Under the pieces are notes generated by a model that saw only the letters and a list, made by a program, of their open reading frames with translations, made no database searches and had not been told where the DNA came from. The translations under genes were made by a program, and so were the position numbers. A stretch of DNA of 64,000 bases, taken from Acidobacteriota bacterium (GTDB lineage Bacteria; Acidobacteriota; Terriglobia; Acidiferrales; UBA7541). The stretch is from contig JABCZK010000003.1 of assembly GCA_013289695.1 (NCBI GenBank), forward strand, positions 140,527-204,526, read 5' to 3'. Shown here in pieces: positions 8,376-18,200 of this stretch; positions within the stretch are counted from its first letter, which is position 1; every line of letters starts with the position of its first letter.

Positions 8376-9653
8376 TCACGCCCCGGGCAAAATCCAATGC
8401 TCCAGCGCAAGAATTGCGATCGCCGCGAGTGTTGTGATCAGCGTCACGATGAATCCCACGCGTGCGAACTCCCAAAATGTAATTTTCACCTTCTTGCCCG
8501 CCTGCTGCAGCACAATCAAATTCGCCACGGAACTGAATGGCGTCGCATTGCCAGCAAGCGTGCTGGTAGAGGCCACCGCCAGCCAAATGTAATGCGTGTT
8601 CGGAAACGAAGGCACCAGCGGACGGAACAGTAGCACTGCGGGCAGATTGCTCACCAGATTCGAAAGAATCAGCATCACGCCGCTCACCGCGAATAATTGC
8701 GACGTCATTCCGCCCTGCAGCCACGCCTGAAAATATCCGATCAGGCGTTCCAGCGCGCCCGAGGCCTCAAATCCCTTGATCACCACGAACAGCGACGCGA
8801 AAAATAACAGCAGCTCCCAATCCAGTCGCTGATAAATGTTCTGCGCCTTTACTCGTCCGATGATCAAGATGAATGCGCCCACCGAAATCGCCACCAGTGG
8901 AAACGAGTAGCCCAGAATCCACAGCACAATCACGAGCGCCGCGGCGATGCAGCATTTGATCAGCAGGACACGCTCTATTTTCACCGGGAGTGACGGCGGT
9001 CGGCGTTTCAGCGGGTGGTGAATAATCTCGCGGCGGAAGAAAAGAGCGAGCACGGCGACATTGATCGCCATTCCCACCACTGAAACCGGCGCTAGATGCG
9101 CCAGAAATCCCAGAAACGAAAAATGCGCCGAAACTCCGATCACCGCGTTCTGCGGATTTCCCGTCACCGACATCGCCGATCCTATGTTCGCGGACGTGGC
9201 TACTGCGATCAAATATGGAATCGGCGGCACTTCCAGCCTTTGCGTCACCACCAGCACGATCGGAGTGAAAATCAGGCAAATCGTATCGTTCACAAAAAAC
9301 GCCGCCAGGATCCCCGTCGCGAACACCAGCAGCACCAACAACTGGAAGCGCGTTCGCGCGATCGCCGCCACGTGCACCGCGATCCAATCGAAGAATCCCG
9401 AAATCTGAAAATGCGCCACCAGGATCATGATGCCCAGCAGGAAAATCAAGGTGTTCCAATCGATCGTCTGGTACGCCTCGGCGAGCGGCACCGCGCCCAC
9501 CAGCACCATTGCTACCGCGCCACAAAAGGCCGCCGCGGTGCGATCCAGGTGGCTCCCGCGTCCGCTTTCCACCGCGATCAAAATGTAAGTGGCCAGAAAA
9601 ATCGCGACGGGAATCCAGTGGCTCTGCGCGAAAGTGGAGGTCATCTGATTCAT
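8376..9653 (-). CDS. ArsB/SLC13-superfamily ion transporter
   Basis: The 425-residue protein has about eleven hydrophobic segments arranged as two similar halves. Family-typical motifs are the loop FFVNDTICLIFTPIV in the first half and the paired SANIGSAMSVTGNPQNA and TLAGNATPFSSVANL re-entrant loops. These place it in the ion-transporter superfamily that includes arsenite permease ArsB, NhaD and SLC13 carriers. The substrate (oxyanion, dicarboxylate or Na+/H+) cannot be told. An ATG at 9644 is an alternative start. It lies downstream of the purine permease on the same strand with about 130 bp between, and no arsenic-resistance genes are near. Confidence 0.82.
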   Translation of the reverse strand: MNQMTSTFAQSHWIPVAIFLATYILIAVESGRGSHLDRTAAAFCGAVAMVLVGAVPLAEAYQTIDWNTLIFLLGIMILVAHFQISGFFDWIAVHVAAIARTRFQLLVLLVFATGILAAFFVNDTICLIFTPIVLVVTQRLEVPPIPYLIAVATSANIGSAMSVTGNPQNAVIGVSAHFSFLGFLAHLAPVSVVGMAINVAVLALFFRREIIHHPLKRRPPSLPVKIERVLLIKCCIAAALVIVLWILGYSFPLVAISVGAFILIIGRVKAQNIYQRLDWELLLFFASLFVVIKGFEASGALERLIGYFQAWLQGGMTSQLFAVSGVMLILSNLVSNLPAVLLFRPLVPSFPNTHYIWLAVASTSTLAGNATPFSSVANLIVLQQAGKKVKITFWEFARVGFIVTLITTLAAIAILALEHWILPGA

Positions 9654-9781
9654 TTTCCGAAAGATCGAGCCCCGGGCTCGAAGGCGGTGAGCTTAACGTG
9701 CCTCTACTGCGGCTGAAAAGTGATTCTTTGTTTTCTGCCGTGTTTTTCTGTGGCCGCCAGGGGGAATATCGCGCGTCAGCG

Positions 9782-11077
9782 TTATTCCGAGCCAAGAAAT
9801 GCGAAGCGCAGCAGAAAAATGCCCGACAGCACCCAGATCAGCGGGCTGATGTCCCGATATTTTCCCGCGCCAATCTTCAAGCAGGTGAACGATAGCAGGC
9901 CCAGACTCAGCCCAGTGGCGATGCTGAACGTCAGCGGCGTCGCGACCAGCGTGAGGAACGCGGGGAAAGCCTCGCTGAAATCGTCCCAGCGAACTTTAGC
10001 GATCGAGCCGCACATCAGCGCGCCTACCAGAATCAGCGCGGGCGCCGTCGCGTACGTGGGAATCGCGGCCACCAGCGGCGCGCAAAACATCGCCACGAAA
10101 AAAAGTCCGGCGATCACCAGATTCCCCAATCCTGTGCGTGCGCCAGCAGCCACACCCGCGGCGCTCTCGATGTAACTTGTCACTGTGGACGTCCCGGTCA
10201 GCGCGCCCACCATCGTTCCGAACGCATCCGCGAGTAAAGCACGGCTGGCGCGCGGCAATTTTCCATCGCGCAGAAATCCGCCCTGCTCGCACACGCCCAC
10301 CAAAGTGCCGACGTTGTCGAACAAGTCCACGAAGAAAAATACGAAGATCAATTCGCCCAGGCCCAGCCGCGCCGCCGAACGCAAATCCAGTTTCAGAAAT
10401 GTGCCCGCAGGATGCGGCCAAGAAAATAACCGCCCGGGCAAGTGCGCCAGTCCCAGCGGGATACCCGCCAGCGCGATGGCCACAATTCCCAGCAAAATCG
10501 CGCTGCCCACTTTCCGAATCATCAAAATAGCGATCAGGATCACCCCAGCGGCCGCCAGCAGCACTTCCGGATCGGAAGTTTTTCCAAACGCCACAAAAGT
10601 CGCCGGATTCGCCACAATAATTTTCGCGTTCCGTAGTCCTACGAACGCGATGAACAACCCAATTCCCGCGGCCGTTGCATGCTTCAGGCAATCAGGGATG
10701 CCGTTCACAATGTGCTCGCGCACATTCGTCATCGTCAGCAGCACGAACAACAGCCCGGACAAGAACACCACGCCCAGCGCCGTCTGCCACGGCACCCCGC
10801 GCCCGATCACAATCGAGTACGTGAAGTACGCGTTCAGCGACATTCCCGGCGCCAGCGCGATCGGATAATTCGCCCAAAGTCCCATCACCAGCGTGGCCAG
10901 CGCCGCCGAAATACACGTCGCAAACAGCACGCCTTCCACCGGCATGCCGCCCTCCGCCAGAATTCGCGGGTTCACGACGACCACGTACGCCATGGTCATG
11001 AACGTCGTCAACCCAGCCAGCAGTTCGCGGCGTACGGTGGTTTTGTTTTCGGCGAGGTGGAACACGCGCTCGAGCAA
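9782..11077 (-). CDS. NCS2/AzgA-type purine nucleobase permease
   Basis: The 431-residue protein has about twelve membrane segments. The N-terminal RRELLAGLTTFMTMAYVVVVNP, the ALAPGMSLNAYFTY segment and the FVFFFVDLFDNVGTLVGV motif are diagnostic of the AzgA-like (COG2252) branch of nucleobase:cation symporters, which import adenine, guanine or hypoxanthine. It sits 176 bp downstream of the exported nucleoside hydrolase-like gene in the same direction, suggesting a salvage unit in which bases released outside are taken up here. That link is inferred from position. Confidence 0.9.
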   Translation of the reverse strand: MLERVFHLAENKTTVRRELLAGLTTFMTMAYVVVVNPRILAEGGMPVEGVLFATCISAALATLVMGLWANYPIALAPGMSLNAYFTYSIVIGRGVPWQTALGVVFLSGLLFVLLTMTNVREHIVNGIPDCLKHATAAGIGLFIAFVGLRNAKIIVANPATFVAFGKTSDPEVLLAAAGVILIAILMIRKVGSAILLGIVAIALAGIPLGLAHLPGRLFSWPHPAGTFLKLDLRSAARLGLGELIFVFFFVDLFDNVGTLVGVCEQGGFLRDGKLPRASRALLADAFGTMVGALTGTSTVTSYIESAAGVAAGARTGLGNLVIAGLFFVAMFCAPLVAAIPTYATAPALILVGALMCGSIAKVRWDDFSEAFPAFLTLVATPLTFSIATGLSLGLLSFTCLKIGAGKYRDISPLIWVLSGIFLLRFAFLGSE

Positions 11078-11253
11078 AATGCTTCTCCCAGCCTAAAAGT
11101 GCGCAACTATAGGCCGCAGGCCGTCCGCCGTCAATGCCATAACAGGTATGGGATGAATTCAGAATGCAGCGGCGTCGCCACTGCAAAATTGTTGCCCAGG
11201 AACAAAGTCGGAAAATTTGCGAGAAATCATCACACTCGTGCGCGCGAAAAGAA

Positions 11254-12405
11254 CTACCGGCTCATGGACATCACGAAAAACTTCATGAACTTCTCGGCGT
11301 CCACTTCCGTCTGCACCGACGCAGGATGCACACCTGCCGGTGGCATCAAATGTCCTATCCATTTTTCGCGATCCACCGGCCTCGGACCGCTGTAAGGCAA
11401 AAAGAATGTTGGAATTTCTTCCGGTTTCTTCCATACCACGGTCTGGCCGTACGTGGTGCCGTGATCAATGTCCACATCCAAGTACATCGTCTCCGATTTT
11501 TTGATCACCGTCGGATCGATCAACGACGCCACCAGCAATTCGTCCCACATCATGGACCACATCGATGTCCCCGCGGGCGGCTGTGCCTGCAGATACTCTT
11601 GCTTCACATGCGCGGCCAGCGGGCCGCCCGCCTTCACGATCTGCTCCATCAGCGCGGCGCTGGACCACACCTGCGCACCGGCTTCGTATGGGCTCACGAC
11701 CATTTCTTTCCACGGCTCGCGTAACACGATGAACGCGGCCTCCGGGTCCCACCACCAATTCAATTCCGATCCTTCCCGCAAATTGCCACCCATAATATAA
11801 ATCGCTTTCGTCAGAGGCACGATCGCCGGGTCCATGCGCACCGCCAGGGCCAGATTCGTGAGCGGCCCGGCGCAATACAAAACGACTTCCCCGGGATTCG
11901 CACGAATCGTCTCAATAATGAAATCCGCCGCGCGCCCGGGCCTGGCTTTCACTTTCGGAAAGCCCCCAGGCGGCGCCCACGTTTCGCTCGGCTTTGGAGC
12001 ATCGGGATTGAACGAACCGCGCCATCCAACGATCGAACCATATAAAGCCTCGCGCAGCTCCACTTCGTGTTTCGAGTTCACTAAAGGATTCTCCGCACCC
12101 TTGACGACCGGCACATCCGTCCGCCCGGTCAGCTCGGTGGCCCATAACGCGAACACCGTCGCCGGTTCCACCCATTGATCGCCGCTCACCGTGGTGATCC
12201 CCAGCAGATTGATCTCCGGCGCACGCAGCAACATCAAGAGCGAAAGGAAATTCGTTCCCTGCGGCCCAGCGCTATCCTGATCTGCGATCACTTTTATTTT
12301 TTGCGCTTGTATCTTCTGCAACTGCGCCGCAGCCGCTGTGCACAACGACAGCGAGAGCGCGAGTAGCGCGCAGAGTGTGAGCGCCGCACTCGTTCTTGTT
12401 TTCAT
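11254..12405 (-). CDS. Exported nucleoside hydrolase-like protein with altered calcium site
   Basis: The 383-residue protein has a signal peptide (about 1-27) and an IUNH-type fold: the APEINLLGITTVSGDQ strand-helix, YCAGPLTNLALAVRMDP, IMGGNLREGSELNWWWDPEAA and a late WDELLVASLIDP. Family members split ribonucleosides into base and ribose using a calcium bound by a DxDPGxDD motif near the N-terminus. Here that motif reads DQDSAGPQGTN (42-52): the first two Asp remain but the catalytic-base Asp pair is missing, and the late His is Trp. Activity is therefore uncertain. Its place upstream of a purine permease fits a salvage role. An ATG with a clean signal peptide supports the start. Confidence 0.82.
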   Translation of the reverse strand: MKTRTSAALTLCALLALSLSLCTAAAAQLQKIQAQKIKVIADQDSAGPQGTNFLSLLMLLRAPEINLLGITTVSGDQWVEPATVFALWATELTGRTDVPVVKGAENPLVNSKHEVELREALYGSIVGWRGSFNPDAPKPSETWAPPGGFPKVKARPGRAADFIIETIRANPGEVVLYCAGPLTNLALAVRMDPAIVPLTKAIYIMGGNLREGSELNWWWDPEAAFIVLREPWKEMVVSPYEAGAQVWSSAALMEQIVKAGGPLAAHVKQEYLQAQPPAGTSMWSMMWDELLVASLIDPTVIKKSETMYLDVDIDHGTTYGQTVVWKKPEEIPTFFLPYSGPRPVDREKWIGHLMPPAGVHPASVQTEVDAEKFMKFFVMSMSR

Positions 12406-12845
12406 GGATTTAGATTCCTCCTGGCCGCGGCTGATGCAAATCCCAATTCGTCGCCTTAACGGCGCAACTATACCCTGTCGCGCTCGCTACCGCGCTTTGT
12501 GCCTGCGAAAATTCCACATGGAAGCCGAGCGGCAGAAGCGCACCAACAAAACGCAGGGCAAGTTTCAGCAGCTGTTCCCCCCATGCCAGTTCGGCGAATT
12601 CCCGGCGTACGTCAGCGAGAATGCGAATCGATATCACAGCGCGCTGCCGCGCCCGCGCGGCTTCGTGTGCATGGATCGAAGTGGCCTTGTGAATCGCCCC
12701 ATCGAGCCGTCCCCATAGAGATTCGGCGGCGCCGAAGCGAAGTGCAGCGGGCAGCTTTTTCCAGCGTCGCCGCCGTATCTCTGTCGCCGCCGTATGTCGC
12801 CGCCGTATCTCTTGCGCCCTCGTCATTGAGCCTGTATGGTACGCC
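12406..12845. other. Gene-free 440-bp region upstream of the APC permease gene
   Basis: The stretch lies between divergent genes. I see no convincing coding sequence: open frames on both strands lack ribosome-binding sites and recognisable domains. The only clear structure is a triplicated 13-bp motif (12766-12808), listed separately. Confidence 0.5.
12766..12808. repeat. Triplicated 13-bp motif GTCGCCGCCGTAT
   Basis: Three exact copies lie at 12766-12778, 12783-12795 and 12796-12808, the last two adjacent. They end 37 bp before the APC permease start codon and could be slippage products or a binding-site array. Confidence 0.7.
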
Positions 12846-14282
12846 ATGCACGCGCCCGCAAATTTTGGCGAAACGCAGAATCATCCTTGCGACGCAACCT
12901 CGCCCCAGCAAAATCCTAAAGTCGCCGGATACGGCCTGCGCCGCGGCGCTCTCTCCCCGCTCGAAACTCTGGCGCAATCGGTCTCCACAATCGCTCCAAC
13001 CACGACTCCGGCCGCCACCATTCCTCTGGTTTGTGCGCTCGCCGGCAACGGTACTTGGCTCGCATACCTGCTGGCAACGATCGCTGTGCTCCTGGTAGCG
13101 TTGTGCATCGCGCGCTTTGCAAAATATTCGGCCTCGCCCGGTTCGCTCTACACCTACGCTTCCATGATCCTGCCCCCGTGGCTGGGCGCGACGGCCGCCT
13201 GGAGTTTGCTGCTCGCCTATGTGGCCACGGGCTCGAGCGTCATCGGCGGTTTCTATCACTTTGCAAATCTTCTCTTGCGCGACGCCACCGGCCACGAAAT
13301 CTCCGCCGTGCTTCTGGTCCTGATCGGCACCGGCATCTCCGTATGGATCGCCTACCGCGATGTAAAAATCTCCGCGCGATTGATGTTGTGGATGGAAGCG
13401 ATTTCCGTCGCGGTGATCGTCATCGTGGTTGCGCTCGTGCTGGTGCGTCACGGCTTGCAACTGAATTGGGAACAATTGAAATTGCGCGGCATGACGGGCA
13501 GCGGCCTGCGGCTCGGCCTGGTGCTCGCGCTCTTCAGCTTCGTCGGGTTTGAGAGCGCCACCACGCTGGGCGCCGAAGCGCGCAATCCGTTGAAAACGAT
13601 TCCGCGCGCCGTGATTCAATCCGCCATCGTTGGCGGCGCTTTCTTCACGGTTTGCGCGTACACCGAAGTCCTCGGCTTCCGCACCGCCGGCCAAGATTTA
13701 GGAACCAGTCCGGCGCCCATGCATGTGATCGCAGCTGTGGGCGGCGTTCCTCTGTTCGGATTGCTGATTGACATCGGCGCGTTGGTCAGCATGTTCGCCG
13801 GAACGCTGGCGTGCATCACCGCGGCCGCGCGCGTATTGCTGCTCATGGCGCACAATGGCCTGGCGCACGGCTCGCTTCGCACCACGCATGCGCGTAACGA
13901 AACTCCCAGCTACGCAGTCGTCGTTACCGGAATCGCGGCGGTATTGCCGGTGCTTGTGCTGGCGGCGCGTGGCGCGAGCGGCCTGGACGTTTACGGTTGG
14001 CTCGGTTCGCTCGCGACCTACGGTTTCATCGTGGCCTACGCGCTAGTTTGCATCGCTCTGCCGCGCTATCTGCGCAACCACGGTGCTTACACGCTCGCCG
14101 CGCAAATTCTCTCCGGGCTCGCGGGGCTCGCCATGCTGCTGGCGCTCGTCGGCAACCTCTATCCAGTCCCCGAGGGCCCTTACGGCAAGCTTCCGTATAT
14201 TTATCTCGTGTATCTCGCCGCAGGGCTGCTGTGCTTCCTGATAAACAGCCGCGGCAAAAATATCGCGCCGAAAAAAATCTAG
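12846..14282 (+). CDS. APC-family amino acid/polyamine permease
   Basis: The 478-residue protein has about twelve membrane helices. The first helix region (LETLAQSVSTIAPTTTPAAT) and the ALFSFVGFESATTLGAEARN segment are typical of APC-superfamily transporters, where the unwound first and sixth helices bind amino acid substrates. The substrate is unknown. A paralogue with the same length and the matching FMTLAGFESVTTLGEEA motif lies at 37.2-38.6 kb. No strong ribosome-binding site is visible before the ATG at 12846. It appears monocistronic: the next gene is on the other strand and palindromic hairpins follow. Confidence 0.88.
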   Translation: MHAPANFGETQNHPCDATSPQQNPKVAGYGLRRGALSPLETLAQSVSTIAPTTTPAATIPLVCALAGNGTWLAYLLATIAVLLVALCIARFAKYSASPGSLYTYASMILPPWLGATAAWSLLLAYVATGSSVIGGFYHFANLLLRDATGHEISAVLLVLIGTGISVWIAYRDVKISARLMLWMEAISVAVIVIVVALVLVRHGLQLNWEQLKLRGMTGSGLRLGLVLALFSFVGFESATTLGAEARNPLKTIPRAVIQSAIVGGAFFTVCAYTEVLGFRTAGQDLGTSPAPMHVIAAVGGVPLFGLLIDIGALVSMFAGTLACITAAARVLLLMAHNGLAHGSLRTTHARNETPSYAVVVTGIAAVLPVLVLAARGASGLDVYGWLGSLATYGFIVAYALVCIALPRYLRNHGAYTLAAQILSGLAGLAMLLALVGNLYPVPEGPYGKLPYIYLVYLAAGLLCFLINSRGKNIAPKKI

Positions 14283-14312
14283 CAGCAAGCTCGCGATCGG
14301 CTGGCCCGAAAA

Positions 14313-14371
14313 GGCGGGGCTTCAGTCCCGCCGTAAAGCTCCGCACCGAAAAGGGCTTCAGCCCCTGAAGC
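14313..14371. repeat. Palindromic intergenic hairpins (REP-like)
   Basis: Two inverted repeats fill the convergent gap: GGCGGG/CCCGCC (14313-14318/14327-14332) and a near-continuous palindrome GCTTCAG-CCC-CTGAAGC (14355-14371). The wording recalls the hairpins at 8259-8354. There is no T-tract. Confidence 0.5.
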
Positions 14372-14409
14372 CAGACATTTCGATCGTGGCCGAATGTTCT
14401 TGAGCGGCT

Positions 14410-14907
14410 CTAGGGTTGCCCTTCCGTATCCGGCTGTGCCACCAGCAGCAGCACGATGCCAATCGCCGTAAACATGCGAAGCGCCACTTCTTGACCGTTC
14501 CATGCTTCGGACTGCCACATCAGAAACCACTCCCCACCAACAGTCACAAAGGCCAGCAGCCACATCAGCAATGCCAGCGTCAACCCGATGCTGGAGATTC
14601 GGTTGGCGCCATGAAACGCTGCCGCGCTTCCACGCAGCGCTCGCGCCAACCGCAATCCGCCCCAGCAACACAAAATCATCGTCACCAGTTCCCAGGCAAT
14701 GATCGATAAATAAAAGACCGTGTGCGCAGCCTGCTGGTTCAGCGCGCGCCACATCGCGCGATTTCCGGGAAATGTTGAGTCCATCATCAGCACGTGACGC
14801 ACCAATTGATAGTTCGAGTTGTAGTCGGTAGTGTTGTTGAACACCAGCAGCGTGTCGTACAGGGCCACGGCAAAAACCATTGCCAGCTTGACTGCGCGCA
14901 GCGTCAT
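14410..14907 (-). CDS. DUF2165 family small integral membrane protein
   Basis: The 165-residue protein has four membrane helices and the family-typical text: a first helix followed by LLVFNNTTDYNSNYQLVRHVLMMD, a conserved histidine-rich second helix start, and the WWQSE-like C-terminal segment (here GEWFLMWQSEAWNGQE). The function of DUF2165 is unknown. I chose the ATG at 14907 because GGGAG lies about seven nt upstream and the first helix starts at once; longer forms of the frame add an unlikely Cys/Arg-rich extension. It is convergent with the APC permease gene and divergent from the receptor gene. Confidence 0.85.
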   Translation of the reverse strand: MTLRAVKLAMVFAVALYDTLLVFNNTTDYNSNYQLVRHVLMMDSTFPGNRAMWRALNQQAAHTVFYLSIIAWELVTMILCCWGGLRLARALRGSAAAFHGANRISSIGLTLALLMWLLAFVTVGGEWFLMWQSEAWNGQEVALRMFTAIGIVLLLVAQPDTEGQP

Positions 14908-15223
14908 GCAATTCTCCCGCGAGCACGGATGGTATGGCATCGCCGGGCCGTCGCACGCAGGAATCTGGAACTTCCCGCGCAGCCAACCGCGAAACATCCG
15001 CCGCATGCCTATGCTCCCTGTGGAAATCAGCCATAGAAATGATTGATACCTGCCATAGAAAAAAGATGCTTCGCAGCAGCGCGAAAAAAGCGTACCTTGC
15101 CTCCATCTTCGGGGTGAAGTAAGGCATCTGGGCGGCGTCTTTAATAAAGCGCAAAAATTTACCGTGCGAGTTTTCGGACGGAATTCCTGTTGCGAGGTCT
15201 GTCCGCATCGATCGGAGGATCTG
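14908..15223. other. Intergenic region upstream of the Oar-like receptor gene
   Basis: A 316-bp gap between divergent genes, expected to hold both promoters. AT-rich text around 15140-15165 could carry the receptor promoter, but no pair of hexamers is convincing. No gene or RNA recognised. Confidence 0.35.
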
Positions 15224-18200
15224 ATGTTTGCGAGAGTCCGGCGCTCGATTTTCTTTCTCGCCGCATGCATTTGTGTCGCTCTGGCATTCGCGCCCGGCGC
15301 GCGTTCGCAACAGACCCTGGGCGGCATCACCGGAACTGTCAGCGATACATCGGGCGGCGTGTTGGCAGACACATTGGTGACGCTCGTCGGCGATCAAACC
15401 GATCTCAGGCGAATGCAGAAAACCAATTCCAGCGGCTCGTTCGAATTTGTGAACTTGCCGATCGGCACCTATACCCTCACCTTCAGCCACGACGGTTTCG
15501 AAACGCAGAGAATTCCATCCATTCTCGTGCAGGCCGATCGCACGGTGAGCTTGAACCCTTCGCTGAAAGTCGGCCAGGTGGGAACGACCATCACCGTCGA
15601 AGAGACTCCGCTGCTTAACGCGGTGGACACGACGAACGGCTACGTGCTCGATAAAGCGGAACTCGAAGCCATCCCGCTGCCCACCGGGAGTTTCACGGGT
15701 CTCGCCATTCTTTCCCCCGGCGTGAGCGCCGAACTACCCGCCGGCACGGGCGCCAACGCCGGCCTCGGCAACCAGCCCATCTGGGCCAACGGCCAGCGCG
15801 ATACCAGCAACACTTTCTTGTTGAACGGCGTGGACGCCAAGAATTTGTTCAACGGCAAGAGCACCAGCCAGGTGGCCTCGGCGCGCATCGTGAACAATAC
15901 GGGCGTCAGCGGTGCTGCCAGCGGTAACGGTGGCGTGATCCAGAGTACAGCGTCGCCTTATCTCGCCGTCGGCCAATCCCTGCCCACTCCCGCTCCGGAA
16001 ACTGTTCAGGAAGTTCGCGTCAATACCTCCATGTACGACGCGCAGCAGGGTTCCACCAGCGGCGCGCATATTGATATGAGCACCGCGTCGGGCACCAATG
16101 CAATTCACGGCAGCACCTACCTGCATCGCGGAACAGACTGGCTCAATGCCGCGCCCTTCTTTTTCAATCAGGACCCCAATCTTCCCAACAATCTGAAAGT
16201 TCCCGAACTCCATCGCTATACCTTGGGCGGAGCCGCAGGCGCACCGATCATCAAGAACAAGCTTTTCGCTTATCTCGGCTACCAGCACGTGCACAGTTCC
16301 GATCAGGAGATCGGCATCGGGCGTCTGACCGTTCCGGTCAACTTCACTGCAGCGAACTGTGGCGCCACTCGTGCGACGGCAACCATGGCGACTTGCCTGG
16401 CCAACATTTCCAACACTAATTTCGGCTCTAATCTGAGCCCTTCGGTGGGCAACGGTCCCAATCAGATCAATCCGATCGCCATGGGCATATTTCAGTACCA
16501 ACTCCCCAACGGTCAGTACCTGGTTCCATGGAATGACGGCAACATTCCATCGCTCAATTTTCCAGAAAACGCCCTCTCTCCTGGCACTGCCTATTTCCTC
16601 TCGGATCAAGCGGTGAGCAATCTCGATTGGATCGTCAACTCCAAGGACAGCTTGGCTCTGAAGTATTACTACCAGCACGATCCGAGCATCGCACCGTTCG
16701 CGTATTCCAGCGTGCCCGGCTTTACTCAGCACCTCGATGCCGGCAGCCAGGTCGCCTCCATCACCAACACCCAGATCATTACGCCCAACCTCAACGTTGC
16801 CGAAGTTTTCGGATTCATTCGGGAGAAGGTTTACAGCACGATTGGGCAGCCGTTCACCCCCGCGCAATTCGCCAGCTTCGTCGAATCGTCGACCGGCGCA
16901 TCGCCGGCGGAATCCACCATCAATACATTCGGCTCCAATTTCTTTCCGGGAATGACCATTGTGAACATGCTCGGAACCAGCTCACTCACCAATCCAAACA
17001 ACGTTAACTCAGCGACTTTGACGATCGGGCAGGGCGCGCAGGCGCAAGGCGCCAACACAGGAATTTTCCAGAACCGCTTCATGCCCTCTGCCAGCGCCAC
17101 CTGGAGCCACGGCAAACATTCCGTTTCTTTTGGCGGCTCGTATTCCTACACCCAACTCAACACCCGTGACCAAAGACCCGGCACCGGGATGATTGGCACC
17201 GTGGATCTGTCGCAGTTTCTCCAAGGCTTCGTCACTCCGTATACGTCGGATCAATACACTACGACGAACGTCTTGCAGGGCGATGCGAACCGTTACTTGC
17301 GCGCCAATGAATGGGGCCTGTACGTTCAGGATAAGTTCCAGTTCCGTCCTAACCTGAGCTTCACGGTGGGACTGCGCTTTGACGATGATGGCGGCCTGTC
17401 TGAAAAGTACGGGCGGCTCTACAATTTCGATCCCTCGCAGTACAATTACGACCCCGCGACTGACACTCTCATCTCGAACGGCATCATTGTCGCCGGCAAC
17501 AACAAGGAGTTTCCCAGCAAAGGAGTCAGCCCCTCCACTTTGACCGGCCGCCAATGGGGCCTTGCGCCGCGCTTGGGTTTGGCTTGGAGTCCCGGAAAAT
17601 TTAATAACAAGCTCGTCGTTCGCGCCGGCTGGGGTTTGTACTACGACCGTGGAGAACTCTTTACTTATCTTTCCCCTGGCTTTGCGGCCGGCGTTGTCAC
17701 GGGCGGACCGTTTGGCGTCAACCAGGCGCCGCCGTTCGTTAGCGCGCAGGAGTGCACCCCTTCGTCCTTATATCTGTTCTATATCCCGACCTGCGACCCG
17801 ACGGCCTACGGCTTCAGCAATCCGTGGGGCACGACATTGGGACCTCCTCCGACGGGTAATCCAGCTTCGATTAACAGCTACCTGCCGAATACTGGAGTAC
17901 CGGGGGTTGGCATTGGTGCGGGTATCCTCCAAGGGCAAGCGCTCTTCCCCTTCGGCGTTTACAACCGCAAGAACAAACTTCCTTACACCATGAACCAGAC
18001 ACTGGACATTCAATGGCAGCCGCGCCGCGACTTGGCGATTGACATCGGTTATGTGGGTAACTTGGGACGTCATGAGGTGATTCCCGTGCCCTTCAACCAG
18101 GCGCAGATCGCCACCCCCACCAATCCGATCCGCAAGGGTACGACGTTTCAGCAGAACTACACTTACGGATACACCGTGCAGGGGCCAGCAGGCTGCACCA

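Noticed and set aside
12410..12847. Open frame of 145 codons on the minus strand before the APC permease gene
   Set aside because: No ribosome-binding site or domain; high-GC DNA gives many such frames, and the forward strand also has open frames there.
14283..14409. Possible terminator hairpins after the APC permease gene
   Set aside because: Stems are clear but there is no T-tract, so they were kept as repeats only.
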